A stretch of DNA of 39,978 bases from an uncultured Alphaproteobacteria bacterium (GTDB lineage Bacteria > Pseudomonadota > Alphaproteobacteria > HIMB59 > GCA-002718135): NCBI GenBank assembly GCA_902587565.1, contig CACILT010000009.1:1-39978 (forward strand), given 5' to 3'. The notes below the pieces were generated by a model. The model did no database searches, was not told the DNA's origin, and was given only the letters and a program-made list of their open reading frames with translations. A program made the position numbers and the translations under genes. Shown in pieces: positions 17,101 through 26,319 of this stretch; position 1 is the first letter of the stretch, and every line of letters begins with the position of its first letter.

Positions 17101-17469
17101 ATGACAAATTTTGAAAAAGTAAAAGAATTTATGACCACTTTTGGTCAAGAAGTAAAAACTAGTGCTGAATTTCCAGAAAATAAAATTGTTGAATTAAGAA
17201 AAAAATTGATTGATGAAGAATTTAATGAATTAAAAGATGCAATTAATGATAATGATATCGTTGAAGTTGCTGATGCATTAACTGATATTTTAGTTGTAAC
17301 ATACGGAGCAGGTGCTGCTTTTGGTATAGATCTAGATAAATGTTTTAACGAAGTTCATCGTAGTAATATGAGTAAACTTTCAGAGGAGGGCAAGCCAATT
17401 TATAATGAATTTGGTAAGGTTATGAAGGGTCCTAATTATTCACCTCCAGATTTGAAAAAAATAATTTAA
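17101..17469 (+). CDS. MazG-like nucleoside triphosphate pyrophosphohydrolase
   Basis: An all-alpha NTP-pyrophosphatase-fold protein of 122 aa. The metal motif is split as EEFNELKDAI (EExxE type) and VADALTDILVV (DxxxD type), as in MazG/PRA-PH domains. The GPNYSPPDL end is found in a subgroup of phosphoribosyl-ATP-pyrophosphatase-like proteins that act on non-canonical or excess nucleotides; the exact substrate is uncertain. I chose the ATG at 17101 with GGGAG just upstream rather than the in-frame TTG at 17089. Its stop shares TTAA with the stop of the opposing PLP lyase gene. Confidence 0.88.
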   Translation: MTNFEKVKEFMTTFGQEVKTSAEFPENKIVELRKKLIDEEFNELKDAINDNDIVEVADALTDILVVTYGAGAAFGIDLDKCFNEVHRSNMSKLSEEGKPIYNEFGKVMKGPNYSPPDLKKII

Positions 17470-18626
17470 ATATTTTTTAAAGCATCATCTAAAGATTTCT
17501 TTAAGTCTGAAATATCTTCAATGCCAATTGAAAGTCTTATAAGGGTATCAGAAATTCCTAATTCATCTCTAATTTTTTTATCTATTGATGCATGTGTCAT
17601 TATAGCTGGATGCTCAATTAAACTTTCAACTCCACCCAAACTTTCTGCTAGTGTAAATATTTGAATTGTTTCAAGAAATTTTTTTGCTGAATTAATATCA
17701 CCCATTAATTCAATTGATAATATTCCTCCAAATCCAGTCATTTGTTTTTTTGCAATTTCATAACTTGGGTTATTTTCTAGTCCAGGGTAAAATACATTTT
17801 TAATTTTAGGATGTTTTAATAAATAATTAGCAATTTCTAAGGCATTATTATTATGCCTCTCCATTCTTACAGCAAGTGTCTTAATTGATCGAATGAGTAA
17901 ATAACAATCGAAGGGGCTGGGAACAGCACCAACTGCATTTTGAATATATTTAATTTTATCAGCTAAAATTTTATTATCATTTATAATTAATGCACCTCCA
18001 ATTATATCTGAATGACCTCCAAGATACTTAGTGGACGAGTGTATAACAACATCAGCTCCATTATTTACTGGTTGCTGATTATAAGGTGATGCAAAAGTAT
18101 TATCACAGACTATAATAATATTATCATCTTTTAAGCTTTCTCTAATTTTTTTTATATCTATAATTTTAAGTAATGGGTTAGAGGGCGTCTCAACCCAAAT
18201 CATTTTGGTATTTTCTTTTAGATGACCTTGCCAATTATTTTCTTTACTAAGATCGGCATATGTTACTTCCACATCTTGATTCACTGTTTTAATTTTATCA
18301 AATATTCTTCTTGTTCCACCATAAACATCATCGCTACAAATAATTGAATAATTTTTACCTAAAGCATCTGATAATGCAGAAATTGCTGCCATACCTGAAC
18401 TAAAAGCATAAGCAAATTTACCATCTTCCAATTCAACTAATAACTTTTCTAATATATCTCTTGTTGGGTTTCCTGTTCTTGCATATTCATAAGTAAAGTC
18501 ACCAGGCGAATTTTGCTTAAAAGTCGATGAAAGATGAATAGGAGGCATTACTGCACCCGTAGTTTCATCAGCGCCATGACCTGAATGAATTACTTTAGAA
18601 TTAAATTTTTTATCTTTAGTATTCAT
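17466..18626 (-). CDS. Cys/Met-metabolism PLP enzyme (cystathionine gamma-synthase/lyase type)
   Basis: A fold-type I PLP enzyme of the trans-sulfuration family. It shows YEYARTGNPTRDILE near the N-terminus, FSSGMAAISAL, the cofactor lysine in SSTKYLGGHSD, and LAESLGGVESLIEHPAIMTH at the C-terminus. The last block (ESLIEHPA.MTH) fits cystathionine gamma-synthase or gamma-lyase better than MetC. The start is taken as ATG 18626, two bases after the cysK stop; a TTG at 18638 is also open. Being downstream of cysE and cysK, it may link cysteine with cystathionine and homocysteine. Length 386 aa. Confidence 0.88.
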   Translation of the reverse strand: MNTKDKKFNSKVIHSGHGADETTGAVMPPIHLSSTFKQNSPGDFTYEYARTGNPTRDILEKLLVELEDGKFAYAFSSGMAAISALSDALGKNYSIICSDDVYGGTRRIFDKIKTVNQDVEVTYADLSKENNWQGHLKENTKMIWVETPSNPLLKIIDIKKIRESLKDDNIIIVCDNTFASPYNQQPVNNGADVVIHSSTKYLGGHSDIIGGALIINDNKILADKIKYIQNAVGAVPSPFDCYLLIRSIKTLAVRMERHNNNALEIANYLLKHPKIKNVFYPGLENNPSYEIAKKQMTGFGGILSIELMGDINSAKKFLETIQIFTLAESLGGVESLIEHPAIMTHASIDKKIRDELGISDTLIRLSIGIEDISDLKKSLDDALKNI

Positions 18627-18628
18627 AA

Positions 18629-19630
18629 CTACATCCAATCAGCATATGGTAAATTTCTGGATAATAAGTATTCTTTATTAAACATTTTATCATAATATTT
18701 ATTTGCATCATCACAAAGTATTGTTACAATTTTTTTACCCGTACCCATTGATTGGGCCAGTTTTACTGCACCACATATATTGACCCCAGAACTTAATCCT
18801 AGAAATAATCCATCTGTTTTCATAATTTTAAATAGCATTTCCATACATTCTTGATCAGAAACAAAAAAAGATTGATCTACATTACAATTTTCTAAATTTT
18901 TTGTTACTCTAGCCTGTCCGATGCCTTCTGTTATAGATTCTTCACCTTTTTTTTCTGGTTTACCATTAGTAAAATAATTAAACATTGATGATCCTTGTGA
19001 GTCTGTACAAGCTATAATAATTGCTTTATTTTTTGATTTTAGACCAACGCTAACACCAGTTAATGTTCCTCCAGTTCCAATTGCACATGTGAAACCATCT
19101 ATTTTTCCATCTGTTTGTTTAAATATTTCTGCAGATGTTGTTTTCTCATGAAACTTGTAATTTGCTAAATTTTCAAATTGACCAGCCCAAAAAGTTTTCT
19201 TACCTGTTTGTTTTTCAATATCTTTAGCTAATTGCTTTGAGACTTTTTGATAATTTCCAGGATCGGAATATGGTTTTGCATCAACTAAATGAAGTTTTGC
19301 CCCCATATTTTTAAGTATATCTCTTTTAGATTGAACGGTTATGTTAGGCATTACAATTTCTAGATTATAATTTTTTGCATTACAAACTAATGCTAAACCT
19401 ATTCCTGTGTTCCCAAAAGTCCCTTCAACGACAGTTCCCCCTGGTTCCAATAATTTTTTTTCTTCTGCATCCTCGATAATACCAAGTGCTGTTCTATCTT
19501 TTACTGAACCAGCTGGATTCATAAATTCAGCCTTGCCATATATTTCACAACCTGAAATTTCTGAGGGGTATTTTAATTTTATTAAAGGAGTGTTACCAAT
19601 TAACTCAGTAACATTATTTGTTATCATCAA
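18629..19630 (-). CDS. cysK: cysteine synthase (O-acetylserine sulfhydrylase family)
   Basis: A fold-type II PLP enzyme that joins O-acetylserine and sulfide to make cysteine. The PLP lysine is in NPAGSVKDR, the substrate loop in [10 protein letters not shown] (family TSGNTG, here with Phe replacing Ser), and the phosphate loop in GTGGTLTGV. At 333 aa it has the C-terminal extension ([18 protein letters not shown]) seen in many alphaproteobacterial CysK and in cystathionine beta-synthase-like enzymes, so a CBS role is an alternative. It overlaps the cysE end by 17 bases and is followed at once by the trans-sulfuration enzyme. Confidence 0.88.
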   Translation of the reverse strand: MMITNNVTELIGNTPLIKLKYPSEISGCEIYGKAEFMNPAGSVKDRTALGIIEDAEEKKLLEPGGTVVEGTFGNTGIGLALVCNAKNYNLEIVMPNITVQSKRDILKNMGAKLHLVDAKPYSDPGNYQKVSKQLAKDIEKQTGKKTFWAGQFENLANYKFHEKTTSAEIFKQTDGKIDGFTCAIGTGGTLTGVSVGLKSKNKAIIIACTDSQGSSMFNYFTNGKPEKKGEESITEGIGQARVTKNLENCNVDQSFFVSDQECMEMLFKIMKTDGLFLGLSSGVNICGAVKLAQSMGTGKKIVTILCDDANKYYDKMFNKEYLLSRNLPYADWM

Positions 19631-20189
19631 TATCTCTTACACCATATGGGTTGAATGATGTATCTTTATTAATGTTAATATTTTTAACAGGATTACCTAC
19701 CATTGTTGCATAAGGAGGAACATCTTTTAATACCACCGTATTAGCTCCAACTCTTGCACAACTTCCAATATTAATTGGACCAAGAATACTTGCACCACAA
19801 CCAATAATTACATTATCCTCAATTGTTGGATGTCTTTTTGTATCTCTTTGATCTTTCGAATTTTCAGCAGGACTGATACCTCCTAATGTTACACCATGAT
19901 AAAGTGTAACATTATCACCGATTTCACTTGTTTCACCAATTACAGTTCCCATCCCATGATCTATAAAAAGATTTTTACCTATCTTTGCAGCTGGGTGAAT
20001 TTCAATTCCAGTTAAGAAACGACTAAATTGAGATATTATTCTTGCAAGAGTGTACAAATTTAAATTCCATAATTGATTTGCTATTTTATGAAAAAATACA
20101 GATTTTACACCAGGATAAGTTAATATTATGCTTAATTTACTTCTAGCTGCAGGATCTCTTTTAATTATTGATTCTAAATAACTATCCAT
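19614..20189 (-). CDS. cysE: serine O-acetyltransferase
   Basis: CysE makes O-acetylserine from serine and acetyl-CoA, the carbon precursor for CysK. It has an N-terminal helical part with [17 protein letters not shown], then the left-handed beta-helix of hexapeptide repeats. Within the helix, [16 protein letters not shown] and [10 protein letters not shown] hold the catalytic His residues. It ends with [22 protein letters not shown]. At 191 aa it is the short form that lacks the long E. coli N-terminal domain. The start is ATG 20189 (a TTG directly precedes it). cysE-cysK-lyase form one minus-strand operon. Confidence 0.93.
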   Translation of the reverse strand: MDSYLESIIKRDPAARSKLSIILTYPGVKSVFFHKIANQLWNLNLYTLARIISQFSRFLTGIEIHPAAKIGKNLFIDHGMGTVIGETSEIGDNVTLYHGVTLGGISPAENSKDQRDTKRHPTIEDNVIIGCGASILGPINIGSCARVGANTVVLKDVPPYATMVGNPVKNININKDTSFNPYGVRDIDDNK

Positions 20190-20272
20190 CAAGTGAATAA
20201 GTAGTCATTAAAATCTTTATTTCAATCACCTTAATTCTCTTTAAAGCTCTTAAATTTAATAAAAAACGTAGG

Positions 20273-22216
20273 TTATATATTAAAAAGTACAACACTTATC
20301 GAGTGCGGTGGTAGTATTAAAAATCCTTTATTTGTTTTTAAGGAATTTTTTTTGATCTTAACCTTTGAAGTGTTAGCATAAGTATTAAGGTCAACTTTAT
20401 TAGATCCTTCAATACAATAATTTTCAGCAATCCTATCTAGATATGGAACTTTTAAAAGTATTTTCTCTGAACTTGATTTATTAACTACAGACATACACAT
20501 ATGTTTTCCATTCATTGTTACTGCAGAGTCAATTAGTTTATTATTTTTATATTCAGGCTGTTTACCTAATTTAAAAGAAACAAAATTTGAAGAATTAACA
20601 ACTGATTTTAAAATTTTACCTTTATGAAATTTTGTATAAAGTTCCAAAACAAGTGTTGTTGGAGTTTTCCAAATTTTCTTTTTTTCTATTCGGTAATTAC
20701 CCATTACATTTATCAAATGATAAATACCAGTGTTGGTTATTATATCCCCTCTATTTATACAGGCGTTAAGAAGTGAAGCAGCATAAATTGCATCAGCAAT
20801 ATTATAATTCTCAATAAAATAAGGTGGAGTTGCTTCTACATAAGTGTTCCATTCATCAAAGGCTATTTTAATATTCTTATTAGAATATTTTTTTATTTCT
20901 CTTATTGTTCTATCTAACATTAATCTAACTTCTGTTGCTGCAGCAACCGTTGGAATATAACGCGTTTTATAATTTGGATGTTTTTTATCTTTCTCGGTTC
21001 TTATAGAATAATAATGGACACTCAATTCATCAATTTTTTCTTTAATATTTTTTAATACATACTCATTCCAATGACCAAAATGATCTGAACAGGCACCAAC
21101 TGCAATAAATCGTAATTTTTTATTTAATTTTTTTAACTCTTTTACAAAAGAATTATATTTATTTGCATATGTAATTGGATCTGTATGACCAATTTGCCAT
21201 CCTCCAAACATTTCATTTCCTATGAATATCGTTTGCAATTCATAAGGATTTTTTCTACCGTTTTTATATCTTAATTTTCCATATTTTGTATTAATTGAAC
21301 CAATCATATACTCGATCCAATTTTTTGCTTGTTGGATAGTACCATCACCAGTATTAATTGTAATCATTGGTTCGCTCCCAATATATTCACACCATTTCAT
21401 AAATTCATCTGTACCTACATCGTTATACTCCCATTGATACCAAGCATGATCGTAGTAGGGAAGGCGATAATCTTTTTTTCCAATTCCATTCTGCCAATTA
21501 TAACCTGAAAGAAAATTCCCTCCAGGCCAACGAATATAACTTGGCTTCCATTCTTTAATCATTTCTGTGATATCTTTTCTAAATCCAAAAATTGTATTTT
21601 TTGGCATTAATGAACAGTTTGCAATAAAAATTGTTCCAGACTTAATAGAGATAGATAAGGTTTTTAGGTTATTACTTTTTTTAAAAGTAAATGTTTTTTT
21701 AATTTTTTTCCAATTTTTATTTGCATTAAATGTGAAATTTATTTCTCCAATATTTATGAACACTTTCTGATTTTCACCTTTGAAATAAATACTGAATTCG
21801 TATTCATCTTTTGAGTCAATAATATTAATCTTTTGCTTAATACCTCTTTGTATTTTTGATTTTTCTCGAATAGTAATTTGTTGAGATTGTTTGCCACTAC
21901 CGTATCTACTAATAATCTCTTCACCTTTTACAATATATTCTGAGTTAGAATGTGCGTACATAACGTGTTTTGCAGAAGCGTTATAACCTTTCCAAGGCTG
22001 TACAATGCCAAAATCTAAATGATCATTTTCTAAACCATTGTTCCAAACTAATTTATCGGGACCACAAAATTTTCTATTTTCTACTACTTCTGCCCAAATT
22101 CCATTTCTATAAATTGCATCTCCAATATGTTCCAGATTAGTTCCAAACATATGTTTTGAAAGTTTTGATAGTATATTATTTTTAGAAAAAAAAATTGTTG
22201 CAATATTTTTATTCAT
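20273..22216 (-). CDS. GH51-family furanosidase (alpha-L-arabinofuranosidase type)
   Basis: A retaining glycoside hydrolase of the GH51 clan-A type. The N-terminus has MFGTNLEHIGDAIYRNGIWAE, matching the family's opening (FIEHLG..IYGGIW). The barrel carries IRWPGGNFLSGYNW (residues 228-241), the acid/base Glu335 in IFIGNEMFGGW and the nucleophile Glu455 in IAFDEWNTYV. There is a C-terminal beta domain. At 647 aa it is slightly long for GH51. No signal peptide is visible, so it acts in the cytoplasm on an imported glycoside. It overlaps the upstream ATPase gene by 8 bases and is the last gene of the importer operon. Arabinofuranose is the family default; other furanosides are possible. Confidence 0.85.
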   Translation of the reverse strand: MNKNIATIFFSKNNILSKLSKHMFGTNLEHIGDAIYRNGIWAEVVENRKFCGPDKLVWNNGLENDHLDFGIVQPWKGYNASAKHVMYAHSNSEYIVKGEEIISRYGSGKQSQQITIREKSKIQRGIKQKINIIDSKDEYEFSIYFKGENQKVFINIGEINFTFNANKNWKKIKKTFTFKKSNNLKTLSISIKSGTIFIANCSLMPKNTIFGFRKDITEMIKEWKPSYIRWPGGNFLSGYNWQNGIGKKDYRLPYYDHAWYQWEYNDVGTDEFMKWCEYIGSEPMITINTGDGTIQQAKNWIEYMIGSINTKYGKLRYKNGRKNPYELQTIFIGNEMFGGWQIGHTDPITYANKYNSFVKELKKLNKKLRFIAVGACSDHFGHWNEYVLKNIKEKIDELSVHYYSIRTEKDKKHPNYKTRYIPTVAAATEVRLMLDRTIREIKKYSNKNIKIAFDEWNTYVEATPPYFIENYNIADAIYAASLLNACINRGDIITNTGIYHLINVMGNYRIEKKKIWKTPTTLVLELYTKFHKGKILKSVVNSSNFVSFKLGKQPEYKNNKLIDSAVTMNGKHMCMSVVNKSSSEKILLKVPYLDRIAENYCIEGSNKVDLNTYANTSKVKIKKNSLKTNKGFLILPPHSISVVLFNI

Positions 22217-23264
22217 TCATCGCCCATATTTTATCACTGGGTAAATGAACATAAATTGTATCATCTTTTTTTATGTCTTGTAATCCTACAGATTGTAATG
22301 AGCATTCTAATTCTAAATCATTTACTATAATTTTGTATCTAGTATGAGTTCCTGAAAATATAACTGATTTAATTAAGCCTTTGAATGAATTATCATTGAA
22401 ATCATTATTTTTACTTAACTTTATATTTTCGGGCCTAATAGTTATTATATTATCTTCATTTAAATCTGTATAATTTTCACCTTTGTAATGAACTGTTCCA
22501 ATATTAGTAGATAGATTATCATTATATTTCTTTGCATTAATAAAATTAACTCCACCAAAAAATTTTGCAGCTTTTATATTTTTTGGTTTTTCATAATATT
22601 TTTTTGGAGAAGTAAAATTTTGTAATTCGCCATCAAAAATTAAAGCTATCTTATCTGCTAGAAGAACAGCCTCTTCTTGATCATGTGTTACAAATATTGT
22701 TGTTACTTTTAATTTTTGTTGAATAGTCACAATTAAATCTCGCATTTCATCTCTTAAATGCGCGTCAAGATTACTTAACGGTTCATCTAGAAGCAATATT
22801 CTAGGATTAGATATCAATGCTCTGGCTAGCGCAACTCTTTGTTGTTGACCTCCAGAAAGCTGTTTTGGCTTTCTTAATCCAATATCTGGTAATTTTACCA
22901 GTTCTAACATTTCTTTTACTTTTTGATCTATTATATTTTTATCTACACCTTTCATTTTTAATGCAAATCCAACATTTTCATTTACATTCATATAAGGGAA
23001 CAAAAGATAATTTTGGAAAACCATAACTACCCCTCTTTTTTCAGTTGGAATATTTAATAGTGATTGCTCATCAAGAATAATATCTCCACTATCAGGTTGA
23101 AACAATCCTGTGATCATTTTCAAAATAGTTGTTTTACCGCAACCTGAAGGTCCGAGAAATGCAACAAGTTCTCCACTTTCAATATCTAAATTTACATTAT
23201 TTACTGCTGGTCTATCCATGCTAGGAAAACTTTTGATTAAATTTTTAATATTTAGTTTACTCAT
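22209..23264 (-). CDS. ABC importer ATPase
   Basis: This is the nucleotide-binding subunit of the importer encoded around it. Walker A is GPSGCGKTT (residues 38-46), followed by a Q-loop in VFQNYLLFPYMN, the signature LSGGQQQRVALARAL, and Walker B in RILLLDEPLSNLD with a following H-loop (VTHDQEEA). A C-terminal TOBE-like part spans about residues 240-351, with EN.IITIRPENIKL. This is the MalK/PotA/UgpC architecture. It lies 2 bases after the second permease gene and overlaps the GH51 gene. Confidence 0.94.
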   Translation of the reverse strand: MSKLNIKNLIKSFPSMDRPAVNNVNLDIESGELVAFLGPSGCGKTTILKMITGLFQPDSGDIILDEQSLLNIPTEKRGVVMVFQNYLLFPYMNVNENVGFALKMKGVDKNIIDQKVKEMLELVKLPDIGLRKPKQLSGGQQQRVALARALISNPRILLLDEPLSNLDAHLRDEMRDLIVTIQQKLKVTTIFVTHDQEEAVLLADKIALIFDGELQNFTSPKKYYEKPKNIKAAKFFGGVNFINAKKYNDNLSTNIGTVHYKGENYTDLNEDNIITIRPENIKLSKNNDFNDNSFKGLIKSVIFSGTHTRYKIIVNDLELECSLQSVGLQDIKKDDTIYVHLPSDKIWAMNE

Positions 23265-23266
23265 TT

Positions 23267-24130
23267 TTATATTTTCCCAAATCCACTAGTAGCTCCAGAT
23301 TCACCAGAAACAAATTTGGATGTAAAAAATAATATCAATATAGCAGGAAAAATAAATATAATTGATATTGCAGCTGTTAAAGCTGGATTCCCTGATGAGG
23401 CAGTAGAAAACACAAGGAGTGGTAGTGTCATAACTTTTCCCGCACCAATTAAAAATGTTAAAAGATACTGACTCCATGAAACTAAAAATGCAAATAATGC
23501 CGCAACAACCATACCTGGAGCTATAGCAGGTAAAGTAATTAATAAAAATGTTCTAGTTTTATTTGCCCCCAAAGTTCTTGCTTGATGTTCAAAGTCAGGG
23601 TTATAGTTTGCAAATATTCCAGTCATAGTAAGAACTACGTATGGCATAATAGGTACTAAATGCACTAAACATACTCCAAAATAATTACCTGAAAAACCCC
23701 ATGATATAAAATTGATATTCAGTCCTAAAACAAAAGCTATTGGAGGAAGTATAGTGGGTGAGACCATTATAAAAATAATTAATTTTTTAAATCTAAAATT
23801 TAATAAACCCAGAACTCTTGCAGCAGGTAATGCAATTATTATTGAAACAATTGTCACTAAGAAACCAATACTTAAACTATTTAATAATGCTTTGATAACT
23901 GCAGGATTAGAAGCCCAAAGTTCTATAAAGCCTTCGAAGGTTCTTTGACCAGGTTTTGGTATTAATTTTAATCTTACCCAAGCTTGTAGACTTAACTCTT
24001 TTGGAATAACTTGAGGATAAAACCATCTAAAAGAAAATGCATTAATAAAGAAGGCTATAAGAGGTAGTATTAAAATAATTGCACCTAAATAAATTGCATA
24101 TATATTTATTTTTTTTAAATTATTATTCAT
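23267..24130 (-). CDS. ABC importer permease 2
   Basis: A 287 aa binding-protein-dependent permease with six hydrophobic segments and the EAA-type cytoplasmic loop (EHQARTLGANKTRTFLLITLP). It is the partner of the preceding permease, with which it shares an ATGA-like one-base junction at 24130. In E. coli YnjBCD the two permease halves are fused in YnjC; here they are separate genes. It carries solute across the inner membrane using the ATPase downstream. Confidence 0.93.
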   Translation of the reverse strand: MNNNLKKINIYAIYLGAIILILPLIAFFINAFSFRWFYPQVIPKELSLQAWVRLKLIPKPGQRTFEGFIELWASNPAVIKALLNSLSIGFLVTIVSIIIALPAARVLGLLNFRFKKLIIFIMVSPTILPPIAFVLGLNINFISWGFSGNYFGVCLVHLVPIMPYVVLTMTGIFANYNPDFEHQARTLGANKTRTFLLITLPAIAPGMVVAALFAFLVSWSQYLLTFLIGAGKVMTLPLLVFSTASSGNPALTAAISIIFIFPAILILFFTSKFVSGESGATSGFGKI

Positions 24131-25005
24131 TAATCCTTCCTAATTTTTGCCTGAGTTAACCAAAAATAAAATACAACTAAAATCATTACTATTATTGCAA
24201 TAATAATGCTTAATGCCATCCCTTCACTTCTTGCATTAAGATCAGGGTTCAAGAAAAATTCAAATGCCATAACTGGTAACATTTGAGGATAAATTACACC
24301 TAGCAAGGCTGGAACTTCATATGCACCAAAACTAAAAGCAAATACTATTATTGATGCAGAAAATAGATTTGGCATAACTAAGGGTAAAATAACATATCGA
24401 AATCTTTGCCATCTATTTGCTCCTAAGCTTTGAGCAAGTTCTTCAAAATTTTCTCCTAAAGATTGTAATACTGACATTAAAATTATAAAAAAGAATGCTG
24501 CTTCTTTCCAAATATAAGCAAGAATAATACCTAAACCATATTTATCTTTAACTAATACTGGAAAATCTCCTGGACTCCCAATTAATCCAATTTGAGATGC
24601 TAAACGAGCTAATAAACCACTTTGAGAAAATACGAATATAATGCCAACTGCTACAACTAAATGAGGCATTGGCAAGTTTAATGAATATATAAAATTACAA
24701 ATTGTTTTTGCAAAAAATGTTTTTCTTATTGCTAGAGCACCAAACAAAGCAAAAACTGCTGCTAAAAAAGTACTAGCAAAACTTACCCATAGATTTAATC
24801 CTAAGCCAGTCCAAAATAATTTTGCATATCTTTCGGAAAACATAACATTGTAATACGCTGAAAAATTTATTTCATATTTTCCAATTGCTGGTTGGTACCC
24901 TAAGCTTTGTAAAAATCCGTAAAAAATTCCTCCAAAAAAAAGAGTAAAAATAATTAAAAGGGGCGGAGTTAAAGATAAGATAATTTTTAATCTTTCTCCG
25001 CCCAT
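24130..25005 (-). CDS. ABC importer permease 1
   Basis: A 291 aa inner-membrane permease with about six membrane helices and the EAA loop (ELAQSLGANRWQRFRYVILP). The N-terminal LSLTPPLLIIFTLFFGGIFYGFLQSLG helix fits the family. It follows the binding-protein gene by 20 bases and abuts the second permease, so the order is binding protein, permease, permease, ATPase. Confidence 0.93.
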   Translation of the reverse strand: MGGERLKIILSLTPPLLIIFTLFFGGIFYGFLQSLGYQPAIGKYEINFSAYYNVMFSERYAKLFWTGLGLNLWVSFASTFLAAVFALFGALAIRKTFFAKTICNFIYSLNLPMPHLVVAVGIIFVFSQSGLLARLASQIGLIGSPGDFPVLVKDKYGLGIILAYIWKEAAFFFIILMSVLQSLGENFEELAQSLGANRWQRFRYVILPLVMPNLFSASIIVFAFSFGAYEVPALLGVIYPQMLPVMAFEFFLNPDLNARSEGMALSIIIAIIVMILVVFYFWLTQAKIRKD

Positions 25006-25025
25006 TTTCTTAATAAAATATTATT

Positions 25026-26276
25026 TTATTTTAAAAGTACGTTTGCTTCCCAATCAGCTTCAATTAAATCTTGATATTCTGCAGCAATGTCAGAAACAAG
25101 AGCCTTCGCAAGGATGTCTTGATCCTCAGCGGCATCTCCAAGATTATTTTGAGCTTCAGCTATTGCAGCTTTTCCAGCAGCATCTGTAACTTTAGCTGTG
25201 CTAATACCCCAACCACAGCAGAAACCATTTGCTGGTTGTACTTGAGCAGCTTGTAGTTCAGGTTCTAATACTAGGTTTGCATATACTAGTGCAGCAGCTT
25301 TGTTAGGAGCGTTATAAGGAATAGCCCAATAATTGAAATCTCCGATCATATTTTCATAAAAAGCAAATGCTCTTGATGTTGGAGGTGTTGTTCCGGCAGT
25401 ATTTGTAGGTCCAGCACCTCTTGGAGATTGTGTAAAGTCTAAATCAACTTCACCATTAGCAAATAGACTATGCATTTCTGCATTATCTTTTGGATAAGTT
25501 TCTCCACCTCTCCAAAGATCTTTTTCCCAAGAATTTAATAATTTCCAAACTTCTGGAGCCCACTTATCATATAATTCTTGATTGAATGGACCTACCCACT
25601 GCGCATGTCCACCACTTAGCTCAAAGAAAATTTGTTTTACAAATCTAGTACCAACAAATCCACCTTTACCAGGTCTTATGTAAGTAAATCTTCCAGGGTT
25701 TTCTGCTATCCAATTACTTAATTCAGCATAACTACGAGGCATATCATCATAATTATTTCTAGCTGAGTCATACATAAAGTGGAACTGAGCACTAGACCAT
25801 GGACTTTCCATACCTTCAACAGGTCTTCCAAAGTCTAAGTTTACTGCTGGATTGTCCCAAGCAACAAATTCACTGTTAGGTAAACCAGCAGCGAATGGTC
25901 CATAAAGAAGATTAGCTTGTTTTAATGTCCAGAAATTTTCTCCATTAATCCAAATCAAATCAATATTTCCATTATCGCCAGTTACTCCAGCTTCTTTCTC
26001 ACTTAGTACTTGGTTGACGGCGTCAACTGTTCCTTTTAAAGGAACTCTGTTCAAAGTTATGTTATATTTTTCTTTTAATGGAACTCCATAAAAGTCATCA
26101 ACAAAACCATTGATAGCGTCTGATCCACCCCACATGTACACATTTACCTGTCCGCCATCAGCTGCTTTAACAACATCATCCCAAGAATTAAATCCAGGTG
26201 CAGTTTCAGCAAATACTAATTTTGAAAAAAATAAACTTATAAATGTTAAGGTAAGAAATTTAAGTTTAATTTTCAT
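25026..26276 (-). CDS. YnjB-type periplasmic solute-binding protein
   Basis: This is the substrate-binding subunit of the ABC importer. Residues 1-23 form a signal peptide ending in VFA, with ETAPG following. The mature start (DDVVKAADGGQVNVYMWGG), VDLIWINGENFWTLK-like IDLIWINGENFWTLKQANLL and LLYGPFAAGLPN match what I recall of E. coli YnjB, a binding protein whose substrate is not established. It has 416 aa with Trp- and Tyr-rich lobes and a CC pair in NGFCCGWG. A perfect AGGAGG (26281-26286) lies 4 bases before the ATG. The gene is visibly richer in G+C than its neighbours, as highly expressed binding proteins often are in streamlined marine bacteria. Confidence 0.93.
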   Translation of the reverse strand: MKIKLKFLTLTFISLFFSKLVFAETAPGFNSWDDVVKAADGGQVNVYMWGGSDAINGFVDDFYGVPLKEKYNITLNRVPLKGTVDAVNQVLSEKEAGVTGDNGNIDLIWINGENFWTLKQANLLYGPFAAGLPNSEFVAWDNPAVNLDFGRPVEGMESPWSSAQFHFMYDSARNNYDDMPRSYAELSNWIAENPGRFTYIRPGKGGFVGTRFVKQIFFELSGGHAQWVGPFNQELYDKWAPEVWKLLNSWEKDLWRGGETYPKDNAEMHSLFANGEVDLDFTQSPRGAGPTNTAGTTPPTSRAFAFYENMIGDFNYWAIPYNAPNKAAALVYANLVLEPELQAAQVQPANGFCCGWGISTAKVTDAAGKAAIAEAQNNLGDAAEDQDILAKALVSDIAAEYQDLIEADWEANVLLK

Positions 26277-26296
26277 CTTTCCTCCTAATATATAGA

Positions 26297-26319
26297 ATCA
26301 AATAATAATTTAATTTGAT
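26297..26319. repeat. 7-bp inverted repeat at the isomerase stop
   Basis: ATCAAAT (26297-26303) and ATTTGAT (26313-26319) are separated by 9 AT bases. They span the stop codon of the isomerase gene, just before the binding-protein Shine-Dalgarno. It may be a weak mRNA-stabilising or processing hairpin that raises binding-protein expression relative to the isomerase. The stem is all but one A-T pair per arm, so it may also be chance. Confidence 0.35.
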
